From SAR324 cluster bacterium REDSEA-S27_B3 (GTDB lineage Bacteria > SAR324 > NAC60-12), in contig LUQO01000015.1 in assembly GCA_001627865.1 (NCBI GenBank), forward strand, positions 1-64,000: 64,000 bases of DNA, in the 5' to 3' direction. The translations under genes and the position numbers were made by a program. Below the pieces are notes generated by a model, which saw nothing but the letters and a program-made list of their open reading frames with translations, made no database searches and was not told the DNA's origin. Below are positions 17,018 through 26,972 of the stretch, piece by piece; within the stretch, counting starts at the first letter, position 1; each line of letters opens with the position of its first letter.

Positions 17018-17953
17018 ATGAATTTGAGAGATCTGGAATATCTTGCAGCAATTGATGAATTAAAACATTTTCGAAAAGCTGCCGAGAAATGTTTTGTAAG
17101 CCAACCTACTTTGAGTGGACAGCTAAAAAAATTGGAAGAAGAAATTGGTGTACAGCTGGTTGAACGTACAACCAGGAATGTCTTTTTAACACCAATTGGC
17201 AAAGAAATTGTCAAAATAGCCCGGTCGATTTTAACTGAAGCGGCATCCATTGAAGACCTGGTTAAAACCTATTCAGATCCGATGAGTGGTACAGTCAATA
17301 TTGGACTGATTCCAACTATAGCCCCTTATCTGTTACCCCTGATCGTCCAGCCTATAAAACAAACCTATCCTCAACTGGAAATAATACTACATGAAGTTCA
17401 AACAGAAGTTATGCTGAAAAAACTTGGTGAAGGATCATTGGACGCGGGAATCTTAGCTGTCCCTGTAGAAATGAAAGGGCTCGAAGAGATTATTCTTTAC
17501 ACTGAACCTTTTTATGTAGCAACCAACAATCAACACCCATTTGCTTCTAAATCAAAGATAAAGAAAGAGGATTTGCGTGGTGAAACTTTACTTTTACTAG
17601 GTGAAGGTCATTGTCTGAGAGGACAGGTTTTGGATGTTTGCTCAGATGCCATGACCAAAGAAAGAAAAGATTTCCAGGGTACAAGTCTGGAAACAATCAG
17701 GCATATGGTTTCAACAGGGATTGGTATTACCCTGATTCCTCAAACTGCAATTGATAAAAATAATGTAATTCAAAATTCTACAATTAATTACATTCCATTT
17801 AAAAAACCTGCACCCGCCAGAAATGTCGGTTTATTATTTCGTAAAACTTCAAACAGAAAGGTGTGTTTTCAAAATTTGGCTGTTTCGATTCAAAATATCA
17901 TTCAAAAAGAATTCTCATTCAAAGAAACTGTTGAGGTTTTTCCAGTACATTGA
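17018..17953 (+). CDS. oxyR: OxyR hydrogen-peroxide-sensing transcription regulator
   Basis: A 311-residue LysR-family regulator. The winged helix-turn-helix is at residues 1-60 (FRKAAEKCFVSQPTLSGQ), the effector domain follows. Counting from the ATG at 17018, the redox pair falls at Cys199 and Cys208 in GEGHCLRGQVLDVC, the same positions as in E. coli OxyR. That agreement and the usual MNLRDLEYL beginning decide this start over an in-frame ATG 84 nt upstream at 16934. Oxidation of the pair by peroxide switches the protein to an activator. It is divergent from the rubrerythrin operon, its likely target. Confidence 0.93.
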   Translation: MNLRDLEYLAAIDELKHFRKAAEKCFVSQPTLSGQLKKLEEEIGVQLVERTTRNVFLTPIGKEIVKIARSILTEAASIEDLVKTYSDPMSGTVNIGLIPTIAPYLLPLIVQPIKQTYPQLEIILHEVQTEVMLKKLGEGSLDAGILAVPVEMKGLEEIILYTEPFYVATNNQHPFASKSKIKKEDLRGETLLLLGEGHCLRGQVLDVCSDAMTKERKDFQGTSLETIRHMVSTGIGITLIPQTAIDKNNVIQNSTINYIPFKKPAPARNVGLLFRKTSNRKVCFQNLAVSIQNIIQKEFSFKETVEVFPVH

Positions 17954-18062
17954 GGAGACATTTTATTCCGCAAGAATACACAGCGGAGAGCATTTTATTC
18001 TTCTTATGATTGAGAGTATATAATCATTAACGATATTATAAGCACAACTGGAACCTTAAGCC

Positions 18063-18093
18063 TTATTGATTCGAATTCGTACTTAATCAATAA
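18063..18093. terminator. Inverted repeat between convergent oxyR and ilvH
   Basis: TTATTGATT (18063-18071) and AATCAATAA (18085-18093) form a perfect 9-bp AT-rich stem between two convergent genes. It could act as a weak bidirectional terminator. There is no GC-rich core, so confidence is limited. Confidence 0.35.
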
Positions 18094-18108
18094 TTTATGG
18101 GATGCTGT

Positions 18109-18600
18109 TCAAGTCTCTTCAAGCCCCCTCTTCATAATTAACTTACCGGAACGCACCATTTCCAGAAGTCCCATTGGCCCCAGCAAATTTTCCAGAGCAT
18201 CTATTTTTAAGGAATCACCTGTTGTTTCAATCACTAGTGAATTATCAGTAATATCAACTGTCTTTGCGCGAAACACTTCCACAATCTGAAATATTTCCGC
18301 GCGCTGATTAGGCTTAACCCTGACTTTGAATAATGCCATTTCCCTGTCTACAACATCAGTATCACTGTGGTGCATCGCATGCACAACGTCAACCAGCTTA
18401 TTCAGTTGTCGTATTATTTGATCAAAGGTCACCGGCTCTCCCTGTACAACAACAGTAATGCGGGAAAAATGATGATCGTGGGCGGGTGAAACAACTAGTG
18501 AATCAATGTTGTAACCGCGGCGAGTAAATGTTTGTGCAAGCCTGACAAGTACCCCAGGTTTGTTACAGACATAGATACTGATGGCAAATTTTTCTTCCAT
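18109..18600 (-). CDS. ilvH: Acetolactate synthase small (regulatory) subunit
   Basis: A 163-residue regulatory subunit of acetohydroxyacid synthase. The N-terminal ACT domain carries the valine-binding region (YVCNKPGVLVRLAQTFTRRGYNI), followed by the typical FSRITVVVQG and LNKLVDVV segments and a C-terminal ACT-like half. It confers valine feedback inhibition and activates the large subunit. The gene follows ilvB by 101 nt. E. coli ilvH and ilvN both encode such subunits; length matches ilvH. Confidence 0.93.
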   Translation of the reverse strand: MEEKFAISIYVCNKPGVLVRLAQTFTRRGYNIDSLVVSPAHDHHFSRITVVVQGEPVTFDQIIRQLNKLVDVVHAMHHSDTDVVDREMALFKVRVKPNQRAEIFQIVEVFRAKTVDITDNSLVIETTGDSLKIDALENLLGPMGLLEMVRSGKLIMKRGLEET

Positions 18601-18660
18601 AAACGTTTAAATTAGTTTGATTTAGTTGAGTTTACAAAGATAAGTCACTCAGAAATAATT

Positions 18661-18686
18661 AGTCACTTTATAAATAAATAGTGACT
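18661..18686. repeat. Hairpin between ilvB and ilvH
   Basis: AGTCACT (18661-18667) and AGTGACT (18680-18686) form a 7-bp stem with a 12-nt AT loop. A further AGTCACT copy lies at 18643-18649. The hairpin sits in the ilvB-ilvH intergenic space and may tune the amount of downstream transcript or be an RNase stop. Confidence 0.4.
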
Positions 18687-18701
18687 TAATTTGTGATGAA
18701 A

Positions 18702-20423
18702 TCAGGTACTTCCAACCGGTTTTTGCATTTTTTGGCTTTTAGGCGGTTCATTAATCAGCATATCTGACACCGCAGCCCCTGCAGGGATCATCGGGAAAAC
18801 ATTGTCGGCCTTTACCACTACTGCCTCGACAATGCAGGGGCCATCGTTATAATCCAAAGCTTTTTTTAACACCTTTTTTACATCTCCTGCTCTCCTCAGA
18901 TGAAACCCTTTGATTCCAAAAGATTCACCGATTTTAACAAAATCCGGATTACCTTCCATGTCAACCCCACTTTCCCTATTGTCAAAAAACAACTGCTGCC
19001 ATTGCCTGACCATTCCTAGATAGCTGTTATTAATGATCAGGATTTTGAGTGGCAACTTGTGAATTGCCGCGGTGGCAAGCTCGCACATAGTCATCTGGAA
19101 TCCTCCATCACCAACTATAGCAACTACAAGATCATCGGGTTTTCCAAGCTGTGCGCCGATTGCCGCGGGGAATCCATATCCCATTGTTCCTGCCCCGCCG
19201 CTGGAGAGCCACTGACGTTCACGGATTGATTTGCAGAATTGTGCTGCCCACATCTGGTGCTGTCCAACATCAGTTGCAATGATTGCGTTTGAGCCTGTCA
19301 AACGGTCCAGTTCGACAAGAACATGCTGTGCACGCAAACCACCTCGTTTTGGGAATTTCAGCGGATATTTTATTTTCCATTGATCAATCTTTTTAAGCCA
19401 ATCCGTGGTATCAAGCTTATTTACTAGTAGGATTAATTCTTCTAATACCTCGGCCGCGTCCCCATTCACGCTTACTTCAGGTTGAATAATTTTCCCAAAT
19501 TCAGCAGGATCTATATCTATATGAATTTTGGTTGCATCAGGGCAAAATTCACTGACTTTACCTGTTATGCGGTCGTCCCAGCGGGCACCGATTGCCATGA
19601 TCAGATCACACTCAATCACTGCTTTATTGGCATACGCAGTACCATGCATGCCCAGCATTCCAACAGAAAGCGGATGCATTTCGGAAAAACTGCCCTTACC
19701 CAACAGTGTTGTGGTTACTGGTGCCTGAAGCTTTTCAGCCAGTTTTTGCACTTGTTTGCCTGCTCCTGAAATAACAGCCCCGGCCCCAACATAAAGCAAT
19801 GGACGTTTTGATTTTGATAAAAGCTCTGCAACATATTCGATACTATCGGAGTTACCGCTTGTTTGAACTTGATATCCGGGAAGATCAAGGTCCACTTTAA
19901 AATCCTCATCCCATTCATTTGAAACTACATCCTTAGGCAAATCCACCAACACGGGTCCCGGACGTCCAGTTGAAGCAAGATGGAATGCTTCATTCACCAC
20001 CCTGGACAAATCCTTCACATCCCTTACTAGAAAACTGTGTTTAACTATGGGCATGGTCACACCAAACACATCTGCTTCCTGGAAGGCATCCTTCCCCAAG
20101 TTAGGAGTTACAGTCTGACCGGTTAAGATAACAAGAGGAACCGAATCCATTTGAGCAGTAAGTATTCCAGTGACAGTGTTGGTTGCGCCTGGTCCGGAAG
20201 TAACAAGTACTACTCCGGTCTTGCCTGTGGCCCTGGCGTAACCGTCAGCCATATGTGTCCCTCCTTGTTCATGGCGTACTAAAATAATTTTCTGTTCAGG
20301 CGCATCCACAAGCGCGTCAAATATCGGCATGCATGCCCCTCCGGGATATCCGAAAATATATTCAACACCTTGCTGTTTGAGCACTTCAACTACAATTTGA
20401 GCACCATTCATGCGTTTTTTCAT
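18702..20423 (-). CDS. ilvB: Acetolactate synthase large (catalytic) subunit
   Basis: A 573-residue thiamine-diphosphate enzyme that makes acetolactate or acetohydroxybutyrate in branched-chain amino-acid synthesis. The N-terminal PYR domain contains the catalytic Glu in VRHEQGGTHMADGYARATG. The thiamine-diphosphate and magnesium motif is GDGGFQMTMCELATAAIHKLPLKILIINN-like, beginning near residue 430 (GDGGF, closing NNSYLG). The FAD-binding middle domain is normal. Length agrees with bacterial ALS. It forms an operon with ilvH and is divergent from nuoE. Confidence 0.94.
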   Translation of the reverse strand: MKKRMNGAQIVVEVLKQQGVEYIFGYPGGACMPIFDALVDAPEQKIILVRHEQGGTHMADGYARATGKTGVVLVTSGPGATNTVTGILTAQMDSVPLVILTGQTVTPNLGKDAFQEADVFGVTMPIVKHSFLVRDVKDLSRVVNEAFHLASTGRPGPVLVDLPKDVVSNEWDEDFKVDLDLPGYQVQTSGNSDSIEYVAELLSKSKRPLLYVGAGAVISGAGKQVQKLAEKLQAPVTTTLLGKGSFSEMHPLSVGMLGMHGTAYANKAVIECDLIMAIGARWDDRITGKVSEFCPDATKIHIDIDPAEFGKIIQPEVSVNGDAAEVLEELILLVNKLDTTDWLKKIDQWKIKYPLKFPKRGGLRAQHVLVELDRLTGSNAIIATDVGQHQMWAAQFCKSIRERQWLSSGGAGTMGYGFPAAIGAQLGKPDDLVVAIVGDGGFQMTMCELATAAIHKLPLKILIINNSYLGMVRQWQQLFFDNRESGVDMEGNPDFVKIGESFGIKGFHLRRAGDVKKVLKKALDYNDGPCIVEAVVVKADNVFPMIPAGAAVSDMLINEPPKSQKMQKPVGST

Positions 20424-20781
20424 ATTTGTTTATCTGAAAAATGTTCAGTTTTTAGTAATATATAACTTTATTTTAATCTGTTCGAAAAACAAATGCAAAC
20501 TATATTAAAATTATGTAATTAATTTCACCTGTCAATTTTTTATGCTGTCAATTATACCAGCAAAAAGCGGTTAATTGATATCATATTTAAAAAAAATAGT
20601 CAACATTTGTAATTTATTGTTAATAACAGATTATTTATTTTGAAATATATAATACTAACCTGTAATTCAAATTATTTTGTTCAAACAATATACATTAAGC
20701 GATTATTGTTGCTTATTTAGCAGTATCTGATAGAAATAATGATCAGTATTTTAATCGACTCACCAAGAAAAGAGATTTAAC
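20424..20781. other. Divergent intergenic region ilvB / nuoE
   Basis: This 358-nt, very AT-rich, non-coding stretch must carry promoters for the ilvBH and nuoEFG-JKL units. Apart from the candidate ilvB promoter, I see no leader peptide rich in branched-chain codons and no clear attenuator. No ORF or RNA gene is evident. Confidence 0.5.
20508..20535 (-). promoter_or_regulatory. Candidate sigma-70 promoter for ilvBH
   Basis: On the minus strand TTGACA (20535-20530) is a perfect -35 box. It is followed 16 nt later by TAATTT (20513-20508) as a weak -10. It would start transcription about 80 nt before the ilvB ATG. A second TTGACA lies nearby on the same strand. Confidence 0.35.
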
Positions 20782-21252
20782 TTGTTCTCAAAGGACATTC
20801 AAAATCAGGTGTACAACCTGTTGATCCGTTATCCGATCAAGCAAAATGCGCTGATTCCAATTTTGCTTTTGGCTCAGAAAGAAAATAATGGCTGGTTAAC
20901 AGAGGAATGGATGCGGCATGTGGCAGATTGTTGTGAAGTACCGCTTACACATGTGGAAGGTGTTGTGACATTTTACACAATGTTCCGCTTGAAACCGCCG
21001 GGTAAATACCATTTACAGGTTTGTACATGCGTACCATGCTGTCTTGTAGGTGGCACTGAATTACTGGAATTCACAGAAAAAAAGTTAAATACTCACGCCG
21101 GTTATACAACAGATGACGGTTTATTCAGTATTGAAGAAATGGAGTGCATAGGGGCATGTAGTTATGCTCCGGCAATGATTGTAAATGAAGACTATCATGA
21201 ACAGGTAACTCCGGAAAAAATGGAAAAATTGATTGATCAATTGAGTCAGTAA
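20782..21252 (+). CDS. nuoE: NADH-quinone oxidoreductase subunit E
   Basis: A 156-residue subunit of the NADH-dehydrogenase arm of complex I. It binds one [2Fe-2S] cluster (N1a) through Cys81 and Cys86 (CTCVPC) and Cys122 and Cys126 (CIGAC), the exact C-x4-C and C-x3-C spacing expected. The start is TTG at 20782; no ATG gives the complete N-terminus. It is followed at 3 nt by nuoF. Two additional Cys (83 and 87) flank the first pair. Confidence 0.93.
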   Translation: MFSKDIQNQVYNLLIRYPIKQNALIPILLLAQKENNGWLTEEWMRHVADCCEVPLTHVEGVVTFYTMFRLKPPGKYHLQVCTCVPCCLVGGTELLEFTEKKLNTHAGYTTDDGLFSIEEMECIGACSYAPAMIVNEDYHEQVTPEKMEKLIDQLSQ

Positions 21253-21255
21253 AAA

Positions 21256-22512
21256 ATGGCAGAAGAAACCCTGGTTCTTTTCAAAAATATTCGAAACCCC
21301 AAATACAATAAATCTCTGGCAGGATACAAGAAAGCCGGTGGTTACAAGACTTTGAATAAAGTCTTCGGCATGAAGCCTGATGAAGTGGTGCAGGAAGTCA
21401 AGGAATCCGGAATTCGTGGACGCGGTGGAGCAGGATTCCCTACAGGTTTGAAGTGGAGCTTCATGGCAAAAGAAACAGGTAAGCCAAGTTATCTTGTTGC
21501 CAACGCTGATGAATCTGAACCTGGAACATGCAAGGACAGGGAACTGATGCTTAAGGATCCGCATCTGTTTTTAGAAGGCATGATGATTGGCTGCTATGCT
21601 GTAGGATGTCATCATGGTTATATCTATGTGCGCGGAGAGTTTTTTCCTGCAATCAAAACCCTTATTGATGCCGTCGACGAATTATATGCTGACGGCTTGC
21701 TGGGCCCGGACCCAATGGGCAGCGGTTATCAGCTGGACCTTACAGTTCACAGCGGAGCAGGTGCATATATTTGCGGAGAGGAATCTGCCTTGTTGGATTC
21801 CCTGGAAGGCAAACGTGGACAACCCAGGGTTAAGCCCCCATTTCCCGCAGTATCCGGTTTCAACGGATGCCCTACAAGTGTCAACAATGTGGAAACACTG
21901 GCCTGCATGCCGTACATCTTAAGCGATGGCGGAGTTGATGCCTTCAAAAGTTTTGGACCTCAGAATAATACCGGAACTCACCTGGTCAGCCTGAGCGGTC
22001 ACGTAAATAACCCCGGTGTATATGAATTAAGAATGGATGTTAACATGAAGGACATTATTTACGGGATTGGTGGAGGAATCCGTAACGGTAAAAAACTTAA
22101 GGGAGTAATTCCCGGAGGCTCATCTTCTTCTGTGATGACTGCTGATGAAGTTGATGTTCTGTATAATTTTGATGAACTGGCAAAAATTAACACAATGCTG
22201 GGTTCTGCCGCGATGATGGTATTTGATGAAGACACAGACGTAGTGCAATTACTGCATCGCATTACCCGTTTTTATGCCCATGAATCCTGCGGCCAGTGCA
22301 CACCATGCCGTGAAGGAACACATTGGTCACGAAATATTATCCGTGATTTTCTGAACGGCAACGGAAGCGATGAAAAATTGAAGCGCCTCGACAGAGTTGG
22401 CGGTAATATGCTGGGCACCACCCTTTGCGCTTTAGGGGATGCGGCTGCTTTGCCGATTCAAAGTTTTGTAAAAAAATTTCCGGAGGATTTCCGTAAATAT
22501 TATGCAAATTAA
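21256..22512 (+). CDS. nuoF: NADH-quinone oxidoreductase subunit F
   Basis: A 418-residue flavoprotein that oxidises NADH and passes electrons from FMN to cluster N3. The nucleotide/FMN loop GRGGAGFPTGLKW is near residue 54, and the N3 cluster ligands are in ESCGQCTPCREG near 350 with a fourth Cys in LCALGD near 396. Length is normal. It is part of the compact nuoEFG run. Confidence 0.95.
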   Translation: MAEETLVLFKNIRNPKYNKSLAGYKKAGGYKTLNKVFGMKPDEVVQEVKESGIRGRGGAGFPTGLKWSFMAKETGKPSYLVANADESEPGTCKDRELMLKDPHLFLEGMMIGCYAVGCHHGYIYVRGEFFPAIKTLIDAVDELYADGLLGPDPMGSGYQLDLTVHSGAGAYICGEESALLDSLEGKRGQPRVKPPFPAVSGFNGCPTSVNNVETLACMPYILSDGGVDAFKSFGPQNNTGTHLVSLSGHVNNPGVYELRMDVNMKDIIYGIGGGIRNGKKLKGVIPGGSSSSVMTADEVDVLYNFDELAKINTMLGSAAMMVFDEDTDVVQLLHRITRFYAHESCGQCTPCREGTHWSRNIIRDFLNGNGSDEKLKRLDRVGGNMLGTTLCALGDAAALPIQSFVKKFPEDFRKYYAN

Positions 22513-22525
22513 TAACGAATAGAAC

Positions 22526-24157
22526 ATGCCTGTTTTTCATATTGATGGTGAGCCAGTTGAATTTGAACCTGGTGAAAAAATACTTTCTGCTGCTTTGCGC
22601 AGAGGAAAAATAATCCCACATTACTGCTATCATCCAGGAATGTCTATTGTGGCCACATGCCGTATGTGTGTGGTGGATGTGATTGATCTGGGAAATGGAC
22701 GTCCTGCTCCAAAACTTCAAACCGCCTGTTCTGTGGATGCAGCAGAAGGTATGAAGGTTGATACCATGAATCAAAAGGTTGAAGAAGGGCGCAAACTTGT
22801 AAACGAGTTTCTGTTGATTAATCATCCTCTGGATTGCCCAATCTGTGATCAGTCCGGAGAATGCACTCTTCAAGATTACTCTTTTGAATATGGTTCCGGA
22901 AAGTCTGAAATGGATTATTCCAAACGCGTTTATGGGTGGCGTGATATTGGAACTTTTGTCAGCCTGGAACGTAACCGATGTATTCAGTGTTCCCGCTGTG
23001 ATCGTTTTACCAGGGAAATTACCGGCACCAATGAATTCGGAATGTTTAACCGGGGTCATGAGTTGACGGTTGATACTTTTACCGACAGGACGATGACAAA
23101 TAAATTTCAGGGCAACATGGCAGATATTTGCCCTGTTGGCGCAATTACTGAAAAAGAATTCCGCTTCAAGCGCAGAGCCTGGAAACTGAAAAAAAATCGT
23201 TCAATTTGCACCGGTTGTTCTACAGGCTGCAACGTCACAATTGAACATGACCGAAATGAGGTTTTTCGGCTTAAGCCTCATGAAAACCAAAATGTTAATA
23301 AGTGGTGGATGTGTGATGAAGGACGTTTAACTTACCGTATTATGAACGAGCGTAAATCAAGAATTAACAGGCCCTTGGGTCGTGTAGGTGAAAATCTGGA
23401 AGGAATATCCTGGGAAGAGGCATACGGGGCAATTGCCGAAAGAGTAAGAGAAATGGCGCCGTTAGCTCAAAATGTGATTGCGCTTACAGACACTCATGCA
23501 AGTAATGAAGAATTGTTCTTAATTCAAAAGCTGCTCAAAGACGGATTTTCATCAGACAATATCTTTTGCCCATTGCCAAACTGGGAACAAATTGAGAGCG
23601 ACTTTTTCATCAACACACTTATTACAACAGACAAAACTCCAAACAGGGCTGGAGCTCTGGCTTTGAAAATCAAGGGGGACGCAAAAAACGCTAAACTCAA
23701 AGAAGCAGTTAAAAGTGATCTCAAAGTTGTTTTTGTTTTAGGGAATCCATTTGAAACAGAGCATGATCTTCAGCAAAAAATAAAAACTGCACAGCTGGTA
23801 GTTCATATTGGAGCTTACCACAACTCATGGAGCGAGATAGCTGACGTAGTACTTCCGGGACAGCATTATTCGGAGAAAATTGCCACATATACAAACAAAC
23901 AGCACCTCGTTCAGGCAACAGATATCGCTGTTAAGGCACTACGCAGAAGTCGTCCGGAATGGCAGATTCTTTCAGAGCTGGCAGAGGCTTTGGGTCAGAA
24001 TTATGATTTTACAAATATAAATCAGGTGTTTGATTCAATGTCCCGTGAAACAAAAGCATTTTCCGGATTAAATTTTGATCAAATTCAATCCAACGGAATT
24101 GAACTGGCACAAACAGCAAAGGATTCTGGAAAGAAACTGATAAAGGCAGCAGCTTAG
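22526..24157 (+). CDS. nuoG: NADH-quinone oxidoreductase subunit G (short form)
   Basis: A 543-residue subunit. The N-terminal ferredoxin domain has [2Fe-2S] ligands (HYCYHPG, CRMCVVDV, C-DQSGEC) and a His/Cys-ligated [4Fe-4S]. The next domain binds further clusters (RCIQCSRCDRF). The CTGCSTGC motif with later WWMCDEGR supplies the extra N7-type cluster. The molybdopterin-oxidoreductase-like region that follows is short: E. coli NuoG is about 900 residues, this one 543. No frameshift is visible, so a natural short form is likely. Confidence 0.92.
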   Translation: MPVFHIDGEPVEFEPGEKILSAALRRGKIIPHYCYHPGMSIVATCRMCVVDVIDLGNGRPAPKLQTACSVDAAEGMKVDTMNQKVEEGRKLVNEFLLINHPLDCPICDQSGECTLQDYSFEYGSGKSEMDYSKRVYGWRDIGTFVSLERNRCIQCSRCDRFTREITGTNEFGMFNRGHELTVDTFTDRTMTNKFQGNMADICPVGAITEKEFRFKRRAWKLKKNRSICTGCSTGCNVTIEHDRNEVFRLKPHENQNVNKWWMCDEGRLTYRIMNERKSRINRPLGRVGENLEGISWEEAYGAIAERVREMAPLAQNVIALTDTHASNEELFLIQKLLKDGFSSDNIFCPLPNWEQIESDFFINTLITTDKTPNRAGALALKIKGDAKNAKLKEAVKSDLKVVFVLGNPFETEHDLQQKIKTAQLVVHIGAYHNSWSEIADVVLPGQHYSEKIATYTNKQHLVQATDIAVKALRRSRPEWQILSELAEALGQNYDFTNINQVFDSMSRETKAFSGLNFDQIQSNGIELAQTAKDSGKKLIKAAA

Positions 24158-24192
24158 CATACTTAGACATCAGTGTATTAGTAAATAGAGAG

Positions 24193-24705
24193 ATGTTAAC
24201 AATTTTCTACATATTTGCAGTTTTAAGTATTTTAGGAGCATTCGGAGTGCTTTTTCTGAAAAATCCGATTCACTGCGCGCTTTCACTGGTAGGCACATTT
24301 TTTTGTCTAGGCGCAATTTATGTAATGCTAAACGCTGAATTTGTTGCAGTCATACAGGTATTAATTTATGCAGGAGCAATAATGGTTTTGTTCCTGTTTG
24401 TACTGATGCTGCTCTCCTCAAGGGACACTGAGCAGTTATCTAACAAATGGTCAGTCGGGAAAATCCTGGCTGGAGTACTTTCTCTGGGAATTTTTGTTCA
24501 GATTGCATATCTCTTCACTGACAAGGAATTACAGCTGGGAACAAAGGGAGAATATCCAATTGAGGTTGTGGAAGAAATAGGTTCAATCGCTCTTATCGGA
24601 CGCCTGCTTTTCACCGATTACATTTTGTCATTTGAAATTATCGTCATACTCCTGCTTGTTGCCGTAATTGGTGCAGTAGTGATTGCGAAAAGACGTTTTC
24701 AGTAA
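24193..24705 (+). CDS. nuoJ: NADH-quinone oxidoreductase subunit J
   Basis: A 170-residue membrane subunit with five hydrophobic helices. The LKNPIHCALSLVGTFFCLG and VLIYAGAIMVLFLFVLMLL stretches are characteristic of NuoJ/ND6, including the pi-bulge helix with the YAGAI segment. It contributes to proton translocation. It is 9 nt ahead of nuoK. Confidence 0.93.
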   Translation: MLTIFYIFAVLSILGAFGVLFLKNPIHCALSLVGTFFCLGAIYVMLNAEFVAVIQVLIYAGAIMVLFLFVLMLLSSRDTEQLSNKWSVGKILAGVLSLGIFVQIAYLFTDKELQLGTKGEYPIEVVEEIGSIALIGRLLFTDYILSFEIIVILLLVAVIGAVVIAKRRFQ

Positions 24706-24714
24706 TTAATTATT

Positions 24715-25017
24715 ATGATCCCAATTGAACACATTTTGCTGCTGAGCGCCGTTCTTTTTACAGTTGGTGTGATGGGTGTGATGCTGCGCAGAAATGTTAT
24801 TGTAATTTTTATGAGTATCGAGTTAATGCTGAACGCGGTCAATCTGTCCTTTATCACCTTCTCCCGGAGTCTGGATTCAATGACCGGAGTTGTCTTCATC
24901 TTCTTTATCATCGTGGTTGCCGCGGCTGAAGCTGTGGTTGGTCTTTCAATAATTCTTTCCATTTTTCGGACACGTAAAACTCTGAACATTGAAGAATTTA
25001 ATTTATTAAAATGGTAG
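24715..25017 (+). CDS. nuoK: NADH-quinone oxidoreductase subunit K
   Basis: A 100-residue membrane subunit with three helices. The conserved glutamates used in proton transfer are visible in [13 protein letters not shown] (helix 2) and in [12 protein letters not shown] (helix 3). Length is exactly that of NuoK/ND4L. It overlaps the nuoL start by 7 nt. Confidence 0.95.
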   Translation: MIPIEHILLLSAVLFTVGVMGVMLRRNVIVIFMSIELMLNAVNLSFITFSRSLDSMTGVVFIFFIIVVAAAEAVVGLSIILSIFRTRKTLNIEEFNLLKW

Positions 25018-26921
25018 GCATGTCACAAATTTGGCTTGTACCGGCTTTCCCGCTGCTAGGATTTATATTGAATGCTTTTCTGGGGAAACGTTTTGGGACA
25101 AGATTTGTCACATTAGTCGGGCCGCTGGCAATTGGACTGGCTTTCGCGCAATCACTGGTGCTGTTTTTTCAAATGCTTGAAGCCGAAGGGAATGTTCTTT
25201 CTGAACATTTATACACCTGGATTGCAAGCGGAAGTTTTGAAGCAGGAATCAATTTCCATGTAGATCAGCTTTCAGGACTATATTTGCTGGTGATCACCGG
25301 CGTCGGATTATTGATACATGTATATTCAGTGGGATATATGGATGGAGAAGCCGGATATTACCGCTTCTTTGCCTATTTGAATTTATTTGTATTTTTCATG
25401 CTTATTCTTGTGCTCGGCGACGGATTTTTACTGATGTTCGTCGGCTGGGAAGGAGTCGGTCTATGTTCATATTTGTTGATCGGTTACTATTTTGAAAAAG
25501 ATTCTGCCGGTGAAGCTGCAAAAAAAGCTTTTCTTTTTAACCGTGTTGGTGATTTTGGAGTACTGTCCGCAGTACTGCTGATATTTTTAACTTTTGGAAC
25601 AATTGAGTTCAGTACTGTTAATGCTGAAGCCTCGGCTAAATTAGAACATGGCGGCACTCTCGTAACAATAATAACTCTGCTGCTGTTTCTTGGCGCTACA
25701 GGTAAATCAGCACAAATACCACTTTTTGTCTGGCTGCCGGACGCGATGGAAGGCCCTACTCCTGTATCAGCACTAATCCATGCCGCCACAATGGTAACGG
25801 CAGGGTTGTACATGGTCGCCCGCTTGAGTCACTTGTTTGTTCTTGCACCATTGACAATGAACGTCATAGCTGTAATTGGAGCATTAACTGCGCTTTTGGC
25901 TGCAACAATTGCCATTACCCAAACAGACATCAAGCGTGTGCTGGCTTATTCAACAGTCAGTCAATTGGGTTACATGTTTTTGGCAATGGGAGTTGGAGCT
26001 TTCACTACAGGAGTATTTCATGTAATGACACATGCTTTTTTCAAAGCACTTCTCTTTTTGGGCTCCGGATCAGTGATACTTGCAATTCATCACGAACAGG
26101 ATATGCGAAAAATGGGAGCGCTTAAAAACAAACTGCCAATCACCTATATAACTATGCTGCTTGGCACGCTGGCTATTTCCGGAATTCCCTTCTTTTCAGG
26201 ATTTTTCAGCAAGGATGAGATTTTATGGTACGCATTCAGTTCTCCTTTCGGAAGCACATGGTTCTGGGGCATTGGTTTTCTGACTGCAGGCATGACAGCA
26301 TTTTATATGTTCAGAATGATCTATTTGACATTTCATGGCGAATCACGGGTAGATAAACTCGTTGCTGAACATGTAAGTGAGTCACCTGTTTCAATTACAA
26401 TTCCATTGACGATTTTGGCTGTACTTTCAGTGTTTGGCGGATTTTTCGGTGTGCCGCATATTTTCCATCTTTTACCGAATAACATGGAACTCTTTTTCCA
26501 TGGTTTTTTTGCTGAAATCCCAAGCGGCCATGGCACCGTTTTGACAGAATGGGTGCTGATGGTGTTTTCAGTAGCATTTGCTTTGCTGGCCTGGTATATG
26601 GCCAGTCGTGTGTATCATTCCGGCTTTGAGATTGCTTCCAAACTTCGTGAAAAATGGGAATGGGCTTATAAACTTTCTCTCAATAAATGGTACGTTGATG
26701 AGCTTTACAACTTTTTATTAATTAACCCTGTACGTCTTCTCACAACACATTTACTCTGGAATATATTTGATTTGAATATTATTGATCGGGCTGTAAATAC
26801 AACTGGAACGACAGCTCGAACTGCAGGCAACACTATTCGTCCATTTCAAAATGGTTTAACACAAAATTATGCCCTCATCTTCACAATTGGAACTTTCCTG
26901 ATACTTTGGTACATGATGTAA
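25011..26921 (+). CDS. nuoL: NADH-quinone oxidoreductase subunit L
   Basis: A 636-residue antiporter-like proton-pumping subunit with about 15 membrane helices. The hallmark [16 protein letters not shown] (~146), [24 protein letters not shown] (broken here by position ~230-255) and the long lateral helix near the C-terminus are all present. In most operons nuoM and nuoN follow; here the next gene is a Skp-like chaperone. The start ATG at 25011 lies inside the nuoK end. Confidence 0.95.
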   Translation: MVGMSQIWLVPAFPLLGFILNAFLGKRFGTRFVTLVGPLAIGLAFAQSLVLFFQMLEAEGNVLSEHLYTWIASGSFEAGINFHVDQLSGLYLLVITGVGLLIHVYSVGYMDGEAGYYRFFAYLNLFVFFMLILVLGDGFLLMFVGWEGVGLCSYLLIGYYFEKDSAGEAAKKAFLFNRVGDFGVLSAVLLIFLTFGTIEFSTVNAEASAKLEHGGTLVTIITLLLFLGATGKSAQIPLFVWLPDAMEGPTPVSALIHAATMVTAGLYMVARLSHLFVLAPLTMNVIAVIGALTALLAATIAITQTDIKRVLAYSTVSQLGYMFLAMGVGAFTTGVFHVMTHAFFKALLFLGSGSVILAIHHEQDMRKMGALKNKLPITYITMLLGTLAISGIPFFSGFFSKDEILWYAFSSPFGSTWFWGIGFLTAGMTAFYMFRMIYLTFHGESRVDKLVAEHVSESPVSITIPLTILAVLSVFGGFFGVPHIFHLLPNNMELFFHGFFAEIPSGHGTVLTEWVLMVFSVAFALLAWYMASRVYHSGFEIASKLREKWEWAYKLSLNKWYVDELYNFLLINPVRLLTTHLLWNIFDLNIIDRAVNTTGTTARTAGNTIRPFQNGLTQNYALIFTIGTFLILWYMM

Positions 26922-26972
26922 AACTATTGTTCTGTTTTACATCTTCTGTTGGAAAAAGATATTTGCTAGTCA

